A stretch of 52,130 nucleotides of DNA from Neocallimastix lanati (nom. inval.) (GCA_016946835.1 JACVTC010000046.1:1170001-1222130); one strand, 5' to 3'; counted from the stretch's first letter, positions 11,620 through 23,015 are shown. Notes: a model not told the origin generated them from the letters alone. Translations and numbers: made by a program.

Positions 11620-12475
11620 GGAGGTGAGGTTCGTTGCATATGAACTTTTTTCTGAATTTATTTAAACACTTATTTTTGATTATTACTTTTTTTTTTCACG
11701 TTACTATTTCTTTATTATTATGTTCATATTGGACAAATAATATTTATTTATTTTTTTAATTCTGTGTTTTTTTATTTTTTATTATAATTAAAAGTATTCA
11801 TGTATTTTATATAAGAATAAATAAATAAAGATTAAAGTTCGCAATAATTGCGGCTATAAAAAACAAAAAAAACTTCATATATCATCTTCATTTATAGGGA
11901 AAAACAATCTGGTTGGGTGAAAATCGCCTTCATATAAATTCAGGAAGTAGTTGCGGTTGCGGGTTCAATCAAGAAACCTTATGTGTGTTAGTACCGAGTA
12001 CTAACTACCAGGATAAAAATTTGGAAAGACATAAATCACCATATATTTTTATAATAACATAAAACTATGTAAATTGATTTATTTCTATAATCTAATATTA
12101 GTTTAATTATTATATTAAATAAATAATATTTATTTTATTTTAAAAAGAGAATTTTATAACTCTTTATAATTAATATATTTAAATATAATATTCTATTTTT
12201 AAATAATTTTATAAAATTTTATTATTCCTAATTATTTTATTAATTATTTCGAATAATAGAAGAAATATTTTTCTTGATCTTTCGAATAAAGAGAAAAAGA
12301 GAAATTAAATAGATAAATTAAAATAAATAAATATAAGTAATGTTAATAAAAAGTAAACTTTCCAATAAAATATTAGAAAAGAACATGAACGTATCAACTG
12401 ATTAAGATTCATTTTGTTATGTTAAAGTAAATAAATTTTAAATTTTAATTAATAAAAAAATTAAAATGATAAATA

Positions 12476-12506
<31 letters not shown>

Positions 12507-12995
12507 GAAAACTAAAAAAGTTATGCCAAAATTTTCTTTAAAAATATTTTTGAATATAATTTTATATTCTTTTATAATTTTTATAATTTTTAATACACTA
12601 AATAATTTTTTAATTGTTAAAATTAAAGAATTAATATTATTTAAATAACAATTAGTATCAATTAAAAAACAATATTTTTTATTTGATAGTAATATATTTT
12701 TTTCAAAAAATATAGATATATTTATTATTATTATTATTTTAATATCCTTAATGTTGAAAAAAAAAATTTATAATAATAATAATATTAATAATAAAAAAGT
12801 ATGAGGTATAAGTCATTTTTTAAAATTTTTGCCAATTTTTTTTATTTTTTTTTTATTATTATTAATATTTAATATTTAAAAATATTTTTTATATGTTTTT
12901 TATAATTAACAATATTGATGATTAAAAAAAAAAAAAAAAAAGACATAAATAAAGACTTAACAAATATTTTTTAGTTATTTTTTTTTTAAAATTTT
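11620..12995. other. Gene-free spacer with a small hairpin
   Basis: 11620-11870 is probably the LINE 3' tail. 11890-12040 is less AT-rich and holds a perfect 8-bp stem with a CGA loop (GTTAGTAC at 11987, GTACTAAC at 11998). A ggttcaatc string near 11963 recalls a tRNA B box but no cloverleaf folds. 12060-12995 is low complexity. The 60-codon Lys-run frame at 12466-12648 looks spurious. Confidence 0.5.
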
Positions 12996-13113
12996 GAATA
13001 GTTACTCTTTCTAAAATATATCCTTCTTCTATTATTTAATCCATAGATGTTTTGAGATTATCGTCAAATCATACTTTAGTTGATTCAATTTTTGTTTCTA
13101 ATTGTTCTATATC
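12996..13113 (-). pseudogene. Hsp70 C-terminal tail pseudogene fragment
   Basis: The minus strand reads DIEQLETKIESTKV, stop, FDDNLKTSMD, stop, IIEEGYILERVTI. This aligns without gaps to the end of the adjacent Hsp70 (DKEELEAKVKSTKEWIDD, then SKHEIIEQRDTLERMALPI). It is a partial, decayed duplicate located just downstream of the intact gene, with two in-frame stops. Confidence 0.85.
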
Positions 13114-13394
13114 AAAAAAATAATAAATAATAATAGTATAATCAATAGATAAAATTTATATGAATGCATACATAAATAAATTAATAAATAAAAATTTGAG
13201 TAGTTTATAATAAATTGAAGAATTTGTAATACTTAAATAATAATAGGTATTTAGTAATACTTGTATAATAATAAATAAATAGTATTACTTGAATAATAAT
13301 AGATAATTAGCATTAAGTAAAAACTGAAAAATTAGTAATATTTGAGTAATAATAGGTAATTGGTACCAATTAAAAAACAATTTTTTTTTTTTTT

Positions 13395-13506
13395 GTTTTA
13401 TAATGACTTTTTTTTTTTAATTAATAAATTTTTATACTTAATTATTTTTATTAAAACATTCATATATATGCATATTTTATAATTTATTTATATAGTTAAA
13501 AACAGT

Positions 13507-13538
<32 letters not shown>

Positions 13539-13650
13539 TTTTTGTTTTTGTTTTGATAATAACTTTTTTTTTTGTTTTTTATAAATTTTTTTATATGAAA
13601 TTTTTTTATTAAAACATCGATATATATACATATTTTATAATTTATTTAAA
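13395..13650. repeat. Duplicated Hsp70 3' flank
   Basis: 13397-13493 and 13553-13650 are similar through the segment ttattaaaacat, tatatata, catattttataatttattta. The right copy abuts the Hsp70 stop. With the tail pseudogene at 12996-13113 this points to a local duplication of the 3' end of the gene, since eroded. Confidence 0.65.
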
Positions 13651-15545
13651 ATTGGAAGAGCCATTCTTTCTAAAGTATCTCTTTGTTCTATTATTTCATG
13701 TTTAGATGCTTTAGAATTATCATCAATCCATTCTTTTGTTGATTTAACTTTTGCTTCTAGTTCTTCTTTATCAGATGTCTTTATTCTTAAACTTATAGTT
13801 TGATCATTAATTTTATTATGGAGATCTTCAACATATCTTATAAGATTATTCATAAAACTTACTCTTTCTTTTTCTTTCTTTTCTTCTTCTCTACTTTTAT
13901 TTGCTTCTTGAATTTGTTGTTCAATTTCAGCTTTTGATAATTTATTTGTATTATTAACAACAGTAATTTTATTGGAATAACCAGTACTTTTTTCTGTTGC
14001 AGAAACATTTAATATACTATTTAAATCATACTCAAAAGTGACTTCAATTTGAGGTTGATGATGTTTTGCAGGAGGAATATTATCCAATATAAACTCACCT
14101 AATAAGTGATTTTTATAAGAGATTTCATGTTCACCTTCATATATTTTAATTTTAACACTTTCTTGATTATCGACATCAGTAGTGAATATTCTACTTTTTA
14201 TCACTGGAAAATGAGTTTTACGTTCTATAATAGGAGTCATCTTATAACCTTTTGTTTCAATACCTAAAGTAAGAGGTAAAGTTTCATATATAACAATATC
14301 ATTAGATTGATTTTCATTAGAAAGAGTAGAAGCAAAAATTGCAGCACCGGATGCAACAGTCTCATCAGGATTTAAACTATTGTTTAATTCTTTTCCATTG
14401 AAGAAATCTTTAATCATGGCTTGTATTATTGGAATCTTTGTTGATCCACCAACCATAACAATATCATCAATTTGATCTTTTCCTAAATTTGCTTCATTAA
14501 GAGCCCTTTCTAAAAGTTCCATAATTCTTCTTAAAATATCAGAAATCAATTCCTCAAATTTTGATCTTTTAATTTTGATTTCTAAATCTTTACCTTCATA
14601 TAGATAATTAATTGAAAAATTGACTTCTTCTTTTTCGGAAAGTAATTCTTTAATTTGTTCACATTTTAAGCGCAAACGACGTATCACTTTTTTATCTTCA
14701 TAAATACTTTTTTTGATTTCACTTCTATATTTATTTTTAAATTCTCTTATAAGATAACTAGTTAATCTATTATCAAAATCAATACCACCCAAATGGTTAT
14801 CACCTGCGGTAGATATTACATTGGAAATTTTATTATTTACATTTAATATAGATATATCACAGGTACCCCCACCTATATCTACTACAAGAACAGTTCCTCT
14901 GATGTCATATTTTTTATCGATACCATAAGCAATGACAGCAGCATTTGGTTCATTTAACAAACGAATTACATTCAATCCAGCAATGGCAGCAGCATCCTTT
15001 GTAGCTTGACGTTGATCATTGTTGAAATAAACCGGAACAGTAATTACAACATCATTGATTTCTTGACCTAAGTATTTTTCAGCATTATTTTTTATCTTTT
15101 CAAGAAGTTTTGCAGAAATTTGTTCTGGAGAATTCTCTTTTAATTCTTTCATATATTCAGTTTGAATATAAGGCTTTCCACAATTATTAATAATTTTAAA
15201 TGACCAAAATTTTTTATCATGAAAAAGTTGTTTATCAGCATAGCTTTTACCGATGATACGCTTTATATCGTAGACCGTATTGTCTATATGGATAAGGGAT
15301 TGTTCCTTTGAGTCCCAACCTACAAGAACGTTATCATTAAAAATAGTAACATAAGAAGGCATTGTTGTATCATTTTTACTATATTTATCGTTTTGAGAGT
15401 CATTGCTATCGTCATCATCATCGTTGTGGTCATCGTCATCTAGTAAGATTGGAATAATAGTTATTTCACCATTTCGATAAATAGCAGAACAACAATAAGT
15501 AGTACCAAGATCAATAGCAAGAATAATCTTATCAGGAACGGTCAT
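13635..15545 (-). CDS. Divergent Hsp70-family chaperone
   Basis: 636 residues, normal length for Hsp70, a chaperone ATPase. Signature 1 is IDLGTTYC at 11-18; signature 2 is VDIGGGTCDISIL at 222-234, where the usual Phe after GGGT is Cys; signature 3 is IVMVGGSTKIP at 362-372. Expected ATPase residues are present: Asp12, Lys95, Glu199, Asp223 and Thr228. The substrate-binding part follows (LTLGIET near 426, then a charged helical lid ending PILNKL). It has no signal peptide, EEVD or HDEL tail, so it is probably cytosolic and does not use the usual TPR-cochaperone tail. An Asp-rich insertion (about 36-58) replaces the short loop that normally precedes the PSYV motif. The start is the only ATG before signature 1. 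It is likely a lineage-specific paralogue. Confidence 0.92.
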   Translation of the reverse strand: MTVPDKIILAIDLGTTYCCSAIYRNGEITIIPILLDDDDHNDDDDDSNDSQNDKYSKNDTTMPSYVTIFNDNVLVGWDSKEQSLIHIDNTVYDIKRIIGKSYADKQLFHDKKFWSFKIINNCGKPYIQTEYMKELKENSPEQISAKLLEKIKNNAEKYLGQEINDVVITVPVYFNNDQRQATKDAAAIAGLNVIRLLNEPNAAVIAYGIDKKYDIRGTVLVVDIGGGTCDISILNVNNKISNVISTAGDNHLGGIDFDNRLTSYLIREFKNKYRSEIKKSIYEDKKVIRRLRLKCEQIKELLSEKEEVNFSINYLYEGKDLEIKIKRSKFEELISDILRRIMELLERALNEANLGKDQIDDIVMVGGSTKIPIIQAMIKDFFNGKELNNSLNPDETVASGAAIFASTLSNENQSNDIVIYETLPLTLGIETKGYKMTPIIERKTHFPVIKSRIFTTDVDNQESVKIKIYEGEHEISYKNHLLGEFILDNIPPAKHHQPQIEVTFEYDLNSILNVSATEKSTGYSNKITVVNNTNKLSKAEIEQQIQEANKSREEEKKEKERVSFMNNLIRYVEDLHNKINDQTISLRIKTSDKEELEAKVKSTKEWIDDNSKASKHEIIEQRDTLERMALPILNKL

Positions 15546-16050
15546 TATGATAATAAGATTTATTTTTATTTTTTATAATAATTTATAATTTATATAAAAT
15601 GTTTTAAAAAAAATTTTAAGAACAAAATACTAAATTTACAGTGATATATATTTTTATTTTTATTATTATTTTTATTATTGTTTTTATTTTTGTTTTTATT
15701 TTTGTTTTTATTTTTGTTTTTATGATTGTGAAAATAAAAAAAAATTTGAGTTTAAGTATATTTTAAAGAAAAATCGATTTAATAAATATTTATTTTAATT
15801 TTTAATTAATATATATAATAATATAATATAATATATTGCTTTATTTATTTATTTTTAAAAAATATATAAATATATTTATAGACTTAATTAAATTTATTAT
15901 TTTTTAAGGTTTAATATATTAATTTTAATTTATCATAATAGAATATAATATTATTATTATTAATAAAATATAAAAAAAAAAAGAAATAAAAAATTAAATA
16001 TATATATATTTTTTTATTATTGAAAAATTTATATATTTAAATATAAAAAT
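15546..16050. other. Hsp70 upstream region, low complexity
   Basis: No gene. 15650-15725 is a tandem pyrimidine-rich array of ttttatttttg units. No heat-shock element array (alternating nGAAn) is evident near the Hsp70 start. Confidence 0.5.
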
Positions 16051-16311
16051 TAAAATGATAACTATAAAAAATTTTTTTTAAAAAATAAAAACATAACTTT
16101 TTTTTTAATTATTATTATATTACTATTGTTATGATTTTAAAAATAGTTATGTCCTTTATTTTTTAAAAAAAATTTTAAAAATAGTTATGTCCTTTATTTT
16201 TTAAAAAAAATTTTAAAAATAGTTATGTCCTTTATTTTTTAAAAAAAATTTTAAAAATAGTTACGTCTTTTATTTTTTAAAAAAAATAAAAGACGTTAAT
16301 AGTCATTATAT
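16051..16311. repeat. MITE-like element with tandemly amplified inverted arm
   Basis: A left arm at about 16066-16098 (ending acataact) is the reverse complement of a 38-bp unit containing agttatgtcctttatt. That unit is repeated four times in tandem from 16139 (starts 16139, 16177, 16215, 16253). The last unit forms a perfect 16-bp palindrome, acgtcttttatttttt at 16263-16278 with its complement at 16281-16296. The outer ends (taaaatgataactat at 16051 and ttaatagtcattat near 16296) are roughly inverted. No coding capacity. Confidence 0.7.
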
Positions 16312-17957
16312 TTTATTATTATTTTTTAATATTTTTTTAAAGTCTTTTTATTCCTGATGTTTAGTATTTTTCAAAAATAAATATTATAAAAAAAATATTT
16401 TTAAACGTTATAATATAAATTTATAGTATTTGCCGATTATAAATTTTTTTTATTTAATCTTTATATATATAAAAAATAATTTATAGTTCATATTAATAAT
16501 AATAATAATTAATAAATACTAATATAATAAGCATTAAATATATTTCTTAGAGTTATGCTACTTTAAATTGTTCTATTCAAAAAAGTAATTTTTCTATGTA
16601 TTAAAATAATTCAAATCTTTTTAAAATCATTAATAAAATAAAATTCTAATTTTAATAATAATAATACTGTAATTTGCTAGTTTTGTTAAGTTTTATATTG
16701 TTTAATTTCGTTTTTTTTTTTTTTTTTTAATAAATAATAAACTAAATTATTTTTCTTAAAAAATTTTATTTTACTTTTATTAATATTAAAAACTCATATG
16801 TTACACAAAGTTTTTTTTACTAATTAAATAAAATAAAATGCTAAATTATTGGCTATAGAAGAAAAATAAATATTTCATTTTAATATGTTTATTTTTTTAA
16901 TTTAAAAAAAAGATATAAAATAAATTCCTTTTAATACGGTTTATAATAAGAGAACTATTTTCAAGATTATTGATAATATTATTCTTATATTCATTAATAA
17001 ATTGTCATTGATTAGAATATTAAATAGGAAGGGCTTACTTATCAAATTCTACAAAAGAATTAATAGTATCAATGACGATAACATTATATATTATTATATA
17101 ATATAATTTTAAATTTTTTATTTTATTAATGAATTTTTAATTGTTTATTTTTAATTTTTATAAAAAAAATAAAATTTTATTAACACTTTTAAAATTAAAA
17201 ATTCACACTTAAATTGATTTTAGTTATATAGAAATTGAAAATTTTTTATTGAATAATTCTTTTTTTTTTTTTTTTTTTATTGAAAAAGAAAATTTTCATT
17301 TTCTAAATAATAAAAAAAAAACTTTTTTAATTATTCTTTATTTAAATAAATCCTATTAAGTACTTTTTTTTTATCGTATTAAACTAATCAAAAATATAAT
17401 TTTTAAATGTATAAAAAATGATAAATACTATAATTTAATTATTAATTTAAAATTCAATTCACAAAAACAAAATTAATAAATACATAAATGAAATAAAAAA
17501 AAAAAAAAGAAAAAAAATGTTAAGTTTTTTTGGGTTTAATTTAATGAGAAAGATTACGGTTGCGTAAAGATTCTCGAGTTTGGGTTAAATTGATCAGGTC
17601 AAGATGTTTGTATTAATTATAAAAATAAATTATGTTAAAATTTAATTTATTAATAAAGAAAGCAAACACTCAAACGTACAAAACTCAATTAAACAATTGG
17701 GTTTATGAAATAATATTTTTATTAATAAATATTATTAAAATAATATATCTACATTAAATAATGTAAATATTTATATATAATAGATTTCTTTTTATAAAAC
17801 TTAATCGAAATTCAAGAAAAGAAAAAAATTGAAATTCAAGAAAAGAAAAAAATTTTTTTTTTTGTTAAAATATTAATAAATACATTTTACATTGATATTT
17901 GTACTACATATTATTTATTTATTTTTTAATATTAAATGTATTTATTATTTCACAAAT
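16312..17957. other. Gene-free AT-rich spacer
   Basis: Nothing coding is seen. 17530-17600 is slightly GC-richer (attacggttgcg, tctcgagtttggg) but folds into no tRNA I can recognise. 17811-17855 is a direct duplication of a gaaattcaagaaaag unit. Confidence 0.5.
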
Positions 17958-18199
17958 TGTTAAGAAGTCAATATAAGATATGATGTGTACACAACAAAAT
18001 GTATTATTATTTAATTAAATTTTATTTATTATTTATTAATTTATATTATTTAAAAAAGTATTTAAAAAGACTCAAAATATTAATTTCATAAAAAATTTTC
18101 TTTTTATATTTTACATACAAATCATTGCATAATCAAATATTATAAATATTTATAATACTTTAATGTACAAAAGTTTAAATATTATGTTGAACTTTAACA
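17958..18199 (-). repeat. copia 3' LTR
   Basis: 242 bp, TGTTAA to TTAACA on both strands. It matches 23016-23259 except for a few substitutions and small A-run length differences. In element sense the LTR opens with a short hairpin (AAAAGTT and AACTTTT arms). Confidence 0.93.
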
Positions 18200-18208
18200 T
18201 TCCCCCTA
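18200..18208 (-). other. copia polypurine tract
   Basis: The minus strand reads TAGGGGGAA directly before the TGTTAA of the 3' LTR, the expected plus-strand primer position. Confidence 0.85.
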
Positions 18209-18245
18209 CATTAAGTATTATATAATATTTTAATTATTATATACA

Positions 18246-18294
<49 letters not shown>

Positions 18295-18320
18295 TATATA
18301 TATATACAATTAAAGAAATA

Positions 18321-18732
18321 TTATTCTTTGAAAATTAAATTTGTAAATTTTGCCATTTGTACTCCTGAGATACTTTTAGTTAATGGATCAGCTAACATGT
18401 TTTCAGTATTAATGTATTCTAATTCAATTTCGTTTTTCATAATCTCTTCTTGAATAAATTTATATCTTAAGTCTATATGCTTACATCTTCCTTTAGAATT
18501 TGTATCTTGAGCAATTGCAATGCATGCTTTATTATCTACCATAATTTTAAATTTTATATCTTGATTAAATATTTCCTTAAATAAATTTTTGAACCATAAA
18601 GCTTGTTTAGTACATTCAGTTAAACTAACAAATTCAGCTTCAGCAGTAGATAGAGTTACGTTTTTCTGTAACTGAGATTTCCATGAAATAGGGCTTTTTC
18701 CAAGTAAAAATATATATCCACTTGTAGATTTC
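18321..18732 (-). pseudogene. copia RNase H, C-terminal part
   Basis: Read in the frame of 18542-18321 and open upstream to about 18732: SGYIFLLG, STAEAEFVSL, VDNKACIAIA and RCKHIDLRYKFIQEE, the hallmark copia RNase H segments, ending LADPLTKSISG. It is separated from the reverse transcriptase frame by one missing A in the run at about 18732 (the expected KSTSGY is read as NLQVDI). Confidence 0.88.
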
Positions 18733-20050
18733 TCGTCTTTTCATCGTTAGCAAAATCTGAATCCAAGTATCCGATAAATTTATTATTTTTATTATAATGT
18801 ATAGATTTATTTTTTGTACCATTTAAATATTGTAAGATGCTCATTAAATTTTTATAATCAGCTTCTGTTGGATTTTCACATATTCTTGAGGCTTCACTTA
18901 CAGAAAACATTATATCGGGCCTTGACTTTACAGCGATATATAGTAACGCACCAAGTAAAGATTTATATTCTTTTGGATCTATTAAATTTGAATTATTTTT
19001 TTCATGTTCTGTAATTTTCCTGCATGGTGTTTTTATTTGTTTTGTTTTCTTCATATTATATTTTTCTATTATTTTATTAATATAATCTATCTGATTTATT
19101 TTATAACCATCACTTGTTTTATAAATATTTATACCTATTATTTTAGTTGCATTAGAATCTTTAGAAATTTTATATTTATCTTTTAATTTGTTTACTGTGT
19201 AGTTTATTTCATTTTTAATTCCTGTTATTAAAATATCATCTACATATAATGTTAGTAAACATGCTAATTTATTATTTTTATTATATTTCCCAAAGAGACA
19301 TTTGTCAGTTTTGTATTTTCTAAAACCTATACTTACTAAGTAATGTGATATTTCATTATATAACATTCTTCCAGCTTGTTTTAAACCATAAAGAGCTTTT
19401 TTAAGTAGCCAGAATTTATTATTATTAAAATTTTTATCACCATAAGGAATCTTTGTATAAATCTTTTCTTCCAAATCTGCATTCAAGTAAGCAGCTTTTA
19501 TATCCAATTGTTTCAAATCCCAGTTGAACTTTGATGCAATAGCGACCGTAAGTCTTAGACTATCTGCTTGGACTGTTGGGGAGTATGTCTCTATAAAGTC
19601 TTCTCCAGCAATTTGCTGACAACCAAGAGCCACTAATCTTGCCTTTTTCTTCTTTTTATCCTTTTCTGCAAAGACCAATTTAGTACCAATTATATTTGCA
19701 TCAGCTGGTATGTTTTTTACCACTTTCATAACATTGTTATCGTACATATTTTTTAATTTGTCATCTATTGCTTCTTTCCATTCTTCACTTTCTGGTGAAT
19801 TAATAGCTTGTTGATACGTTGTTGGGATATTTGTTTTAATATTTAAAATTATAAATCTTTTATTACTTACTGATTGTAATTTTTCTTTTCTGGAAGTTAA
19901 ATTTTCTTCATCTGAATTGTTGCTATGTGATCTTTTCCTGTTTATATATTTAAGTTTTCTTTCATTTAAAAATTCATTATCAGATTCACTATCATATTCA
20001 TTTTCTTCTATTTTAGTTTCATATATTATTATTGATAATTTTATTACTAT
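18733..20050 (-). pseudogene. copia reverse transcriptase
   Basis: Motifs in order: EWKEAIDDKLKNM, KARLVALGCQQ, FIETYSPTVQ, LKQLDIKAAYLNADLEEKIY (first catalytic Asp), ALYGLKQAGRMLY, YVDDILITG (catalytic DD), YKSLLGALLYIAVKSRPDI and YLDSDFAND (first RNase H Asp). This is a complete Ty1/copia reverse transcriptase. The N-terminal extension into the ATT repeat (to 20182) is a frame artefact. Confidence 0.93.
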
Positions 20051-20085
20051 TATTATTATTGTCATTATTATAAATATCTTTGTAA

Positions 20086-20388
<303 letters not shown>

Positions 20389-20399
20389 AAAGGATTATT

Positions 20400-20760
20400 T
20401 AATTGTGAATGAATATTATTATTATCATTTTTACTTTCCCCTCAATTAAAGAATCCTTAAAATTAATAATAGAATCAATATATTTATCACAAAAGAATGC
20501 AGTATTTATAGTTCCAGGCATATCTTCCATAAAATAAACATCTCTTGAAGTAACTATAGAGTTGGTAGAAATATCTAAAATTTTGTAGCCAAGAGAGTCA
20601 GATGCATATCCTAAAAATATACCAGGTTTAGAGTTATTGTCAAATTTATTCGATTTGTGATTGTTATAGAAAAATGCTTTACATCCAAAAACTTTAAGGT
20701 GAGAAGTATCAACTGATTTATTGAAAAATAATTCATTTGGAATTTTATTATAATACTCTG
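20400..20760 (-). pseudogene. copia integrase C-terminal segment
   Basis: After a one-base shift near 20765 the frame reads SEYYNKIPNELFFNKS, then KVFGCKAF, KPGIFLGYASDSLGYKI and SRDVYFMEDMPG, the usual copia link from integrase to reverse transcriptase. A second shift near 20440 leads to the Asn-rich linker. Confidence 0.85.
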
Positions 20761-21868
20761 ATGTGGATTCAAGTTATAGAGGTAAGCAGCACAAAGAATA
20801 GCGGAATCCCAAAACTTGTAGGGTAGCTTAGCAGAGTTTAATAGAGTAGATGCGCAACGATTAAGTGTTTGATTTAAGCGTTCAGCACGACCATTTTGTT
20901 GTGGGTAACCAGGAACTGAATGAATGAAATTAATTCCAAAATTTTCTAAATAGGTAGTTAAAGTTTTGTTGATATACTCAGTACCATTGTCAGATTTGAA
21001 ATTTATAATTTTATATGAAGTAGTATTGGAAATAAATTTATGAAATTTAATAAATATGTTAGGAACATCAGATTTATTCTTGATAAGGAAGACCCAAATT
21101 TTTCTAGAGAAATCATCAAGAAAAGTAACATAATAATTGAAATCATTATATGATGTTTCCAATTTTCCAATTACATCAGAATTAACTAGTTCCATAGGTT
21201 TTGAAGCATTATTAGGGGAAGAGTAAAATGGTTTTCTCTTTAATTTAGTGATTTTGCATTGGCGACAATTTTTATCATTATGGTGTTTAGTATGCTCAAT
21301 GACAAAATCTTTGATATCATTATTATAAAAGTGTCCCAAACGAGCATGCCACAAGTTAGTATCAATGCTGAAAACATAATTCTTAGAAATAGTATTATTT
21401 GAAGGTATTGTATCAAACACGAATAAATTTTCATCATTCGCAAAAATATTTGCAATTAACTTATTATTTTTGAATATTTGTAAACGGTCTTTGTTATTTA
21501 CGCGTTTCATTATAATAGTGCATCCATTTTTTAATATTGAATGAGTGGAAATTAGATTGTTTTGAATATTTGACGCGTAATAAACATTTGATAATTTAAA
21601 ATCTTTGTTTTTAAATTTACCATTGTAAGTACCTACATTTTCGACCTTGTCTAAATCACCATTTGGATAAATGATATTTTTATTATTTACTTTATTTATA
21701 TTGCATAAATTGTTGATGTTATTAGTTAAGTTGATGCCAGTACCACTATCAATAATCCATTGCGTGGAATTATTATTATTATTTATTGTTGTATAATTAC
21801 AATTTTGAATTACTGAAATACTTCCTGTAAAATCAATGTATACTTCATCTTCATTTTCATTATTATTT
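20761..21868 (-). pseudogene. copia protease and integrase core
   Basis: The protease active site is WIIDSGTGINLT. The pre-integrase zinc domain has HARLGH and CRQC (HHCC). The integrase catalytic triad is NSDVIG (Asp), KSDNGTEY (Asp) and NGRAERLNQ (Glu). The frame enters from gag by a +1 offset at an eight-T run (minus strand, about 21872-21879); removing one T would make gag and pol continuous. It ends in a shift near 20765. Confidence 0.92.
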
Positions 21869-22912
21869 TCAAAAAAAATTATTGTTATTATTATTAGATT
21901 TATCATTGTTCTTATTAATAATATTTCCAAAGTAATAATTATTTTTGTTAATATGTCTTTTATAATAATTTTTATTTTTGTTATTATTATTTTTATGATT
22001 TTTATCATTATCATCTGATTTATTATTTTCTCTAATTAAAAGATTATATTTACAATGATCAGTAGAGTGACCTTTACGAATTTTATTAGAATTATTATAA
22101 TTTTTATTATTATTTGGTTTATTTTTATTTATATTATTGACATTTGAATCGTTTACAACGGTAGTTTTTGACCTTAAAATTTCGGCTTTTTCAAAAAAAT
22201 CATGTCTTTTGTTTAATTCTTTAATAAGATCATCAAAAGTTTTATAACTATAAATTGTTGGTGAATTTATACAAATTCTGTCTAATTCATTTACTTCAAA
22301 TAAAAGTTTAGTTTCCTCATCAAAAGGAATTTTTTTTAGTTTATTAGATTCAAACTTATGTTGTTCGAAAAGATTGTTTAATTCATTAATATATTGAATA
22401 TAGTCATTGTTTATTAACTTAAGATTAATAATTTTATATTCAAGAATATTTAATAGTGCTTGGCCAGATTGATAGAAACGGTTTTTTAATCTATCAATCA
22501 TACTATAAGCAGTTTTACAACCTCGTAAATATTCTTGGTTTGATTTTTCTAAACTATTTATTATGATAGATTGAACCGCATTGTCCGATTTTATTTGACC
22601 TCTATTCATATTTGAATATTGGATTTCTTTTTCAATATAAATATCTAAATCATTGGCAATGAGATGTCTCTTTAAAGGCTCATACCAATCTAAGAAATTT
22701 TCTTTATTTAATAAGAAATCTTTAATTTCAAAAACAGATTTAGTTATATTTCCATGATATTTATTTATGATAATCCTTTTATCATTGGATTCATCATCTT
22801 CATATGAAGAAATCGATTCATCGTCCTTATTTTCAGTTGAATTCGATGAACTCGAACTCTCTTCAATATGATTATTATTGTTATTCTTTCTTTTAGCCAT
22901 TCTTTGGAACAT
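21869..22912 (-). CDS. copia Gag
   Basis: 347 codons from ATG 22912 (a second in-frame ATG lies at 22900). Copia-type Gag core: FLDWYEPLKRHLIANDL near 73, AYSMIDRLKNRFYQSG, and IQYINELNNLFEQHKF. The C-terminus is Asn/Lys-rich. A zinc knuckle is half present: GHSTDHC keeps His and the last Cys but both upstream Cys are missing, so nucleic-acid binding may be impaired. The stop follows an eight-T run and may itself be an indel product. Confidence 0.88.
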   Translation of the reverse strand: MFQRMAKRKNNNNNHIEESSSSSNSTENKDDESISSYEDDESNDKRIIINKYHGNITKSVFEIKDFLLNKENFLDWYEPLKRHLIANDLDIYIEKEIQYSNMNRGQIKSDNAVQSIIINSLEKSNQEYLRGCKTAYSMIDRLKNRFYQSGQALLNILEYKIINLKLINNDYIQYINELNNLFEQHKFESNKLKKIPFDEETKLLFEVNELDRICINSPTIYSYKTFDDLIKELNKRHDFFEKAEILRSKTTVVNDSNVNNINKNKPNNNKNYNNSNKIRKGHSTDHCKYNLLIRENNKSDDNDKNHKNNNNKNKNYYKRHINKNNYYFGNIINKNNDKSNNNNNNFF

Positions 22913-23000
22913 TAATATAAAAATAATTAATTATATTATAAAGTCATTAAAATCATTAAAACGTTTTAAAAATTAAAATTAATAATAGGTCTCTTGATAT

Positions 23001-23015
23001 ATGAGACTCTTAATC
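23001..23015 (-). other. copia primer-binding site, internal tRNA-Lys(CUU) type
   Basis: The plus strand reads atgagactcttaatc immediately before the 5' LTR. This equals nucleotides 26-40 of typical eukaryotic tRNA-Lys(CUU), the anticodon arm with CTT. The element-sense RNA is therefore complementary to an internal tRNA segment rather than to a CCA end, as in Drosophila copia, which uses a half initiator tRNA. The tRNA sequence is from memory. Confidence 0.75.

Larger units (their letters stand above)
7778..11870 (+). mobile_element. Decayed non-LTR (LINE) retrotransposon
   Basis: Endonuclease, reverse transcriptase and a C-terminal Cys/His region occur in the order expected of an APE-type LINE. 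The 3' tail has aataaataaa at 11818-11827 and A-rich tracts near 11861-11876 that may mark the poly-A end. The reading frame is broken by a 127-bp duplication (8340-8593), a TAG at 10651, a 2-bp deletion near 10900 and a further shift near 11280, so this copy cannot be autonomous. No RNase H domain was seen. The clade is not assigned; fungal Tad1-like or a chytrid-specific lineage are candidates. No target duplication was found. Confidence 0.85.

Noticed and set aside
11950-11990. Possible tRNA or SINE head (ggttcaatc, B-box like)
   Set aside because: No acceptor or T-stem pairing could be built around it and no A box at the right distance.
12466-12648. Small membrane-protein-like frame with poly-Lys
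   Set aside because: Made of an A run and AT-rich low complexity; the following sequence is full of stops and there is no homology signal.
16139-16290. CRISPR-like direct repeats
   Set aside because: 38-bp units are contiguous with no unique spacers, in a eukaryotic AT-rich context.
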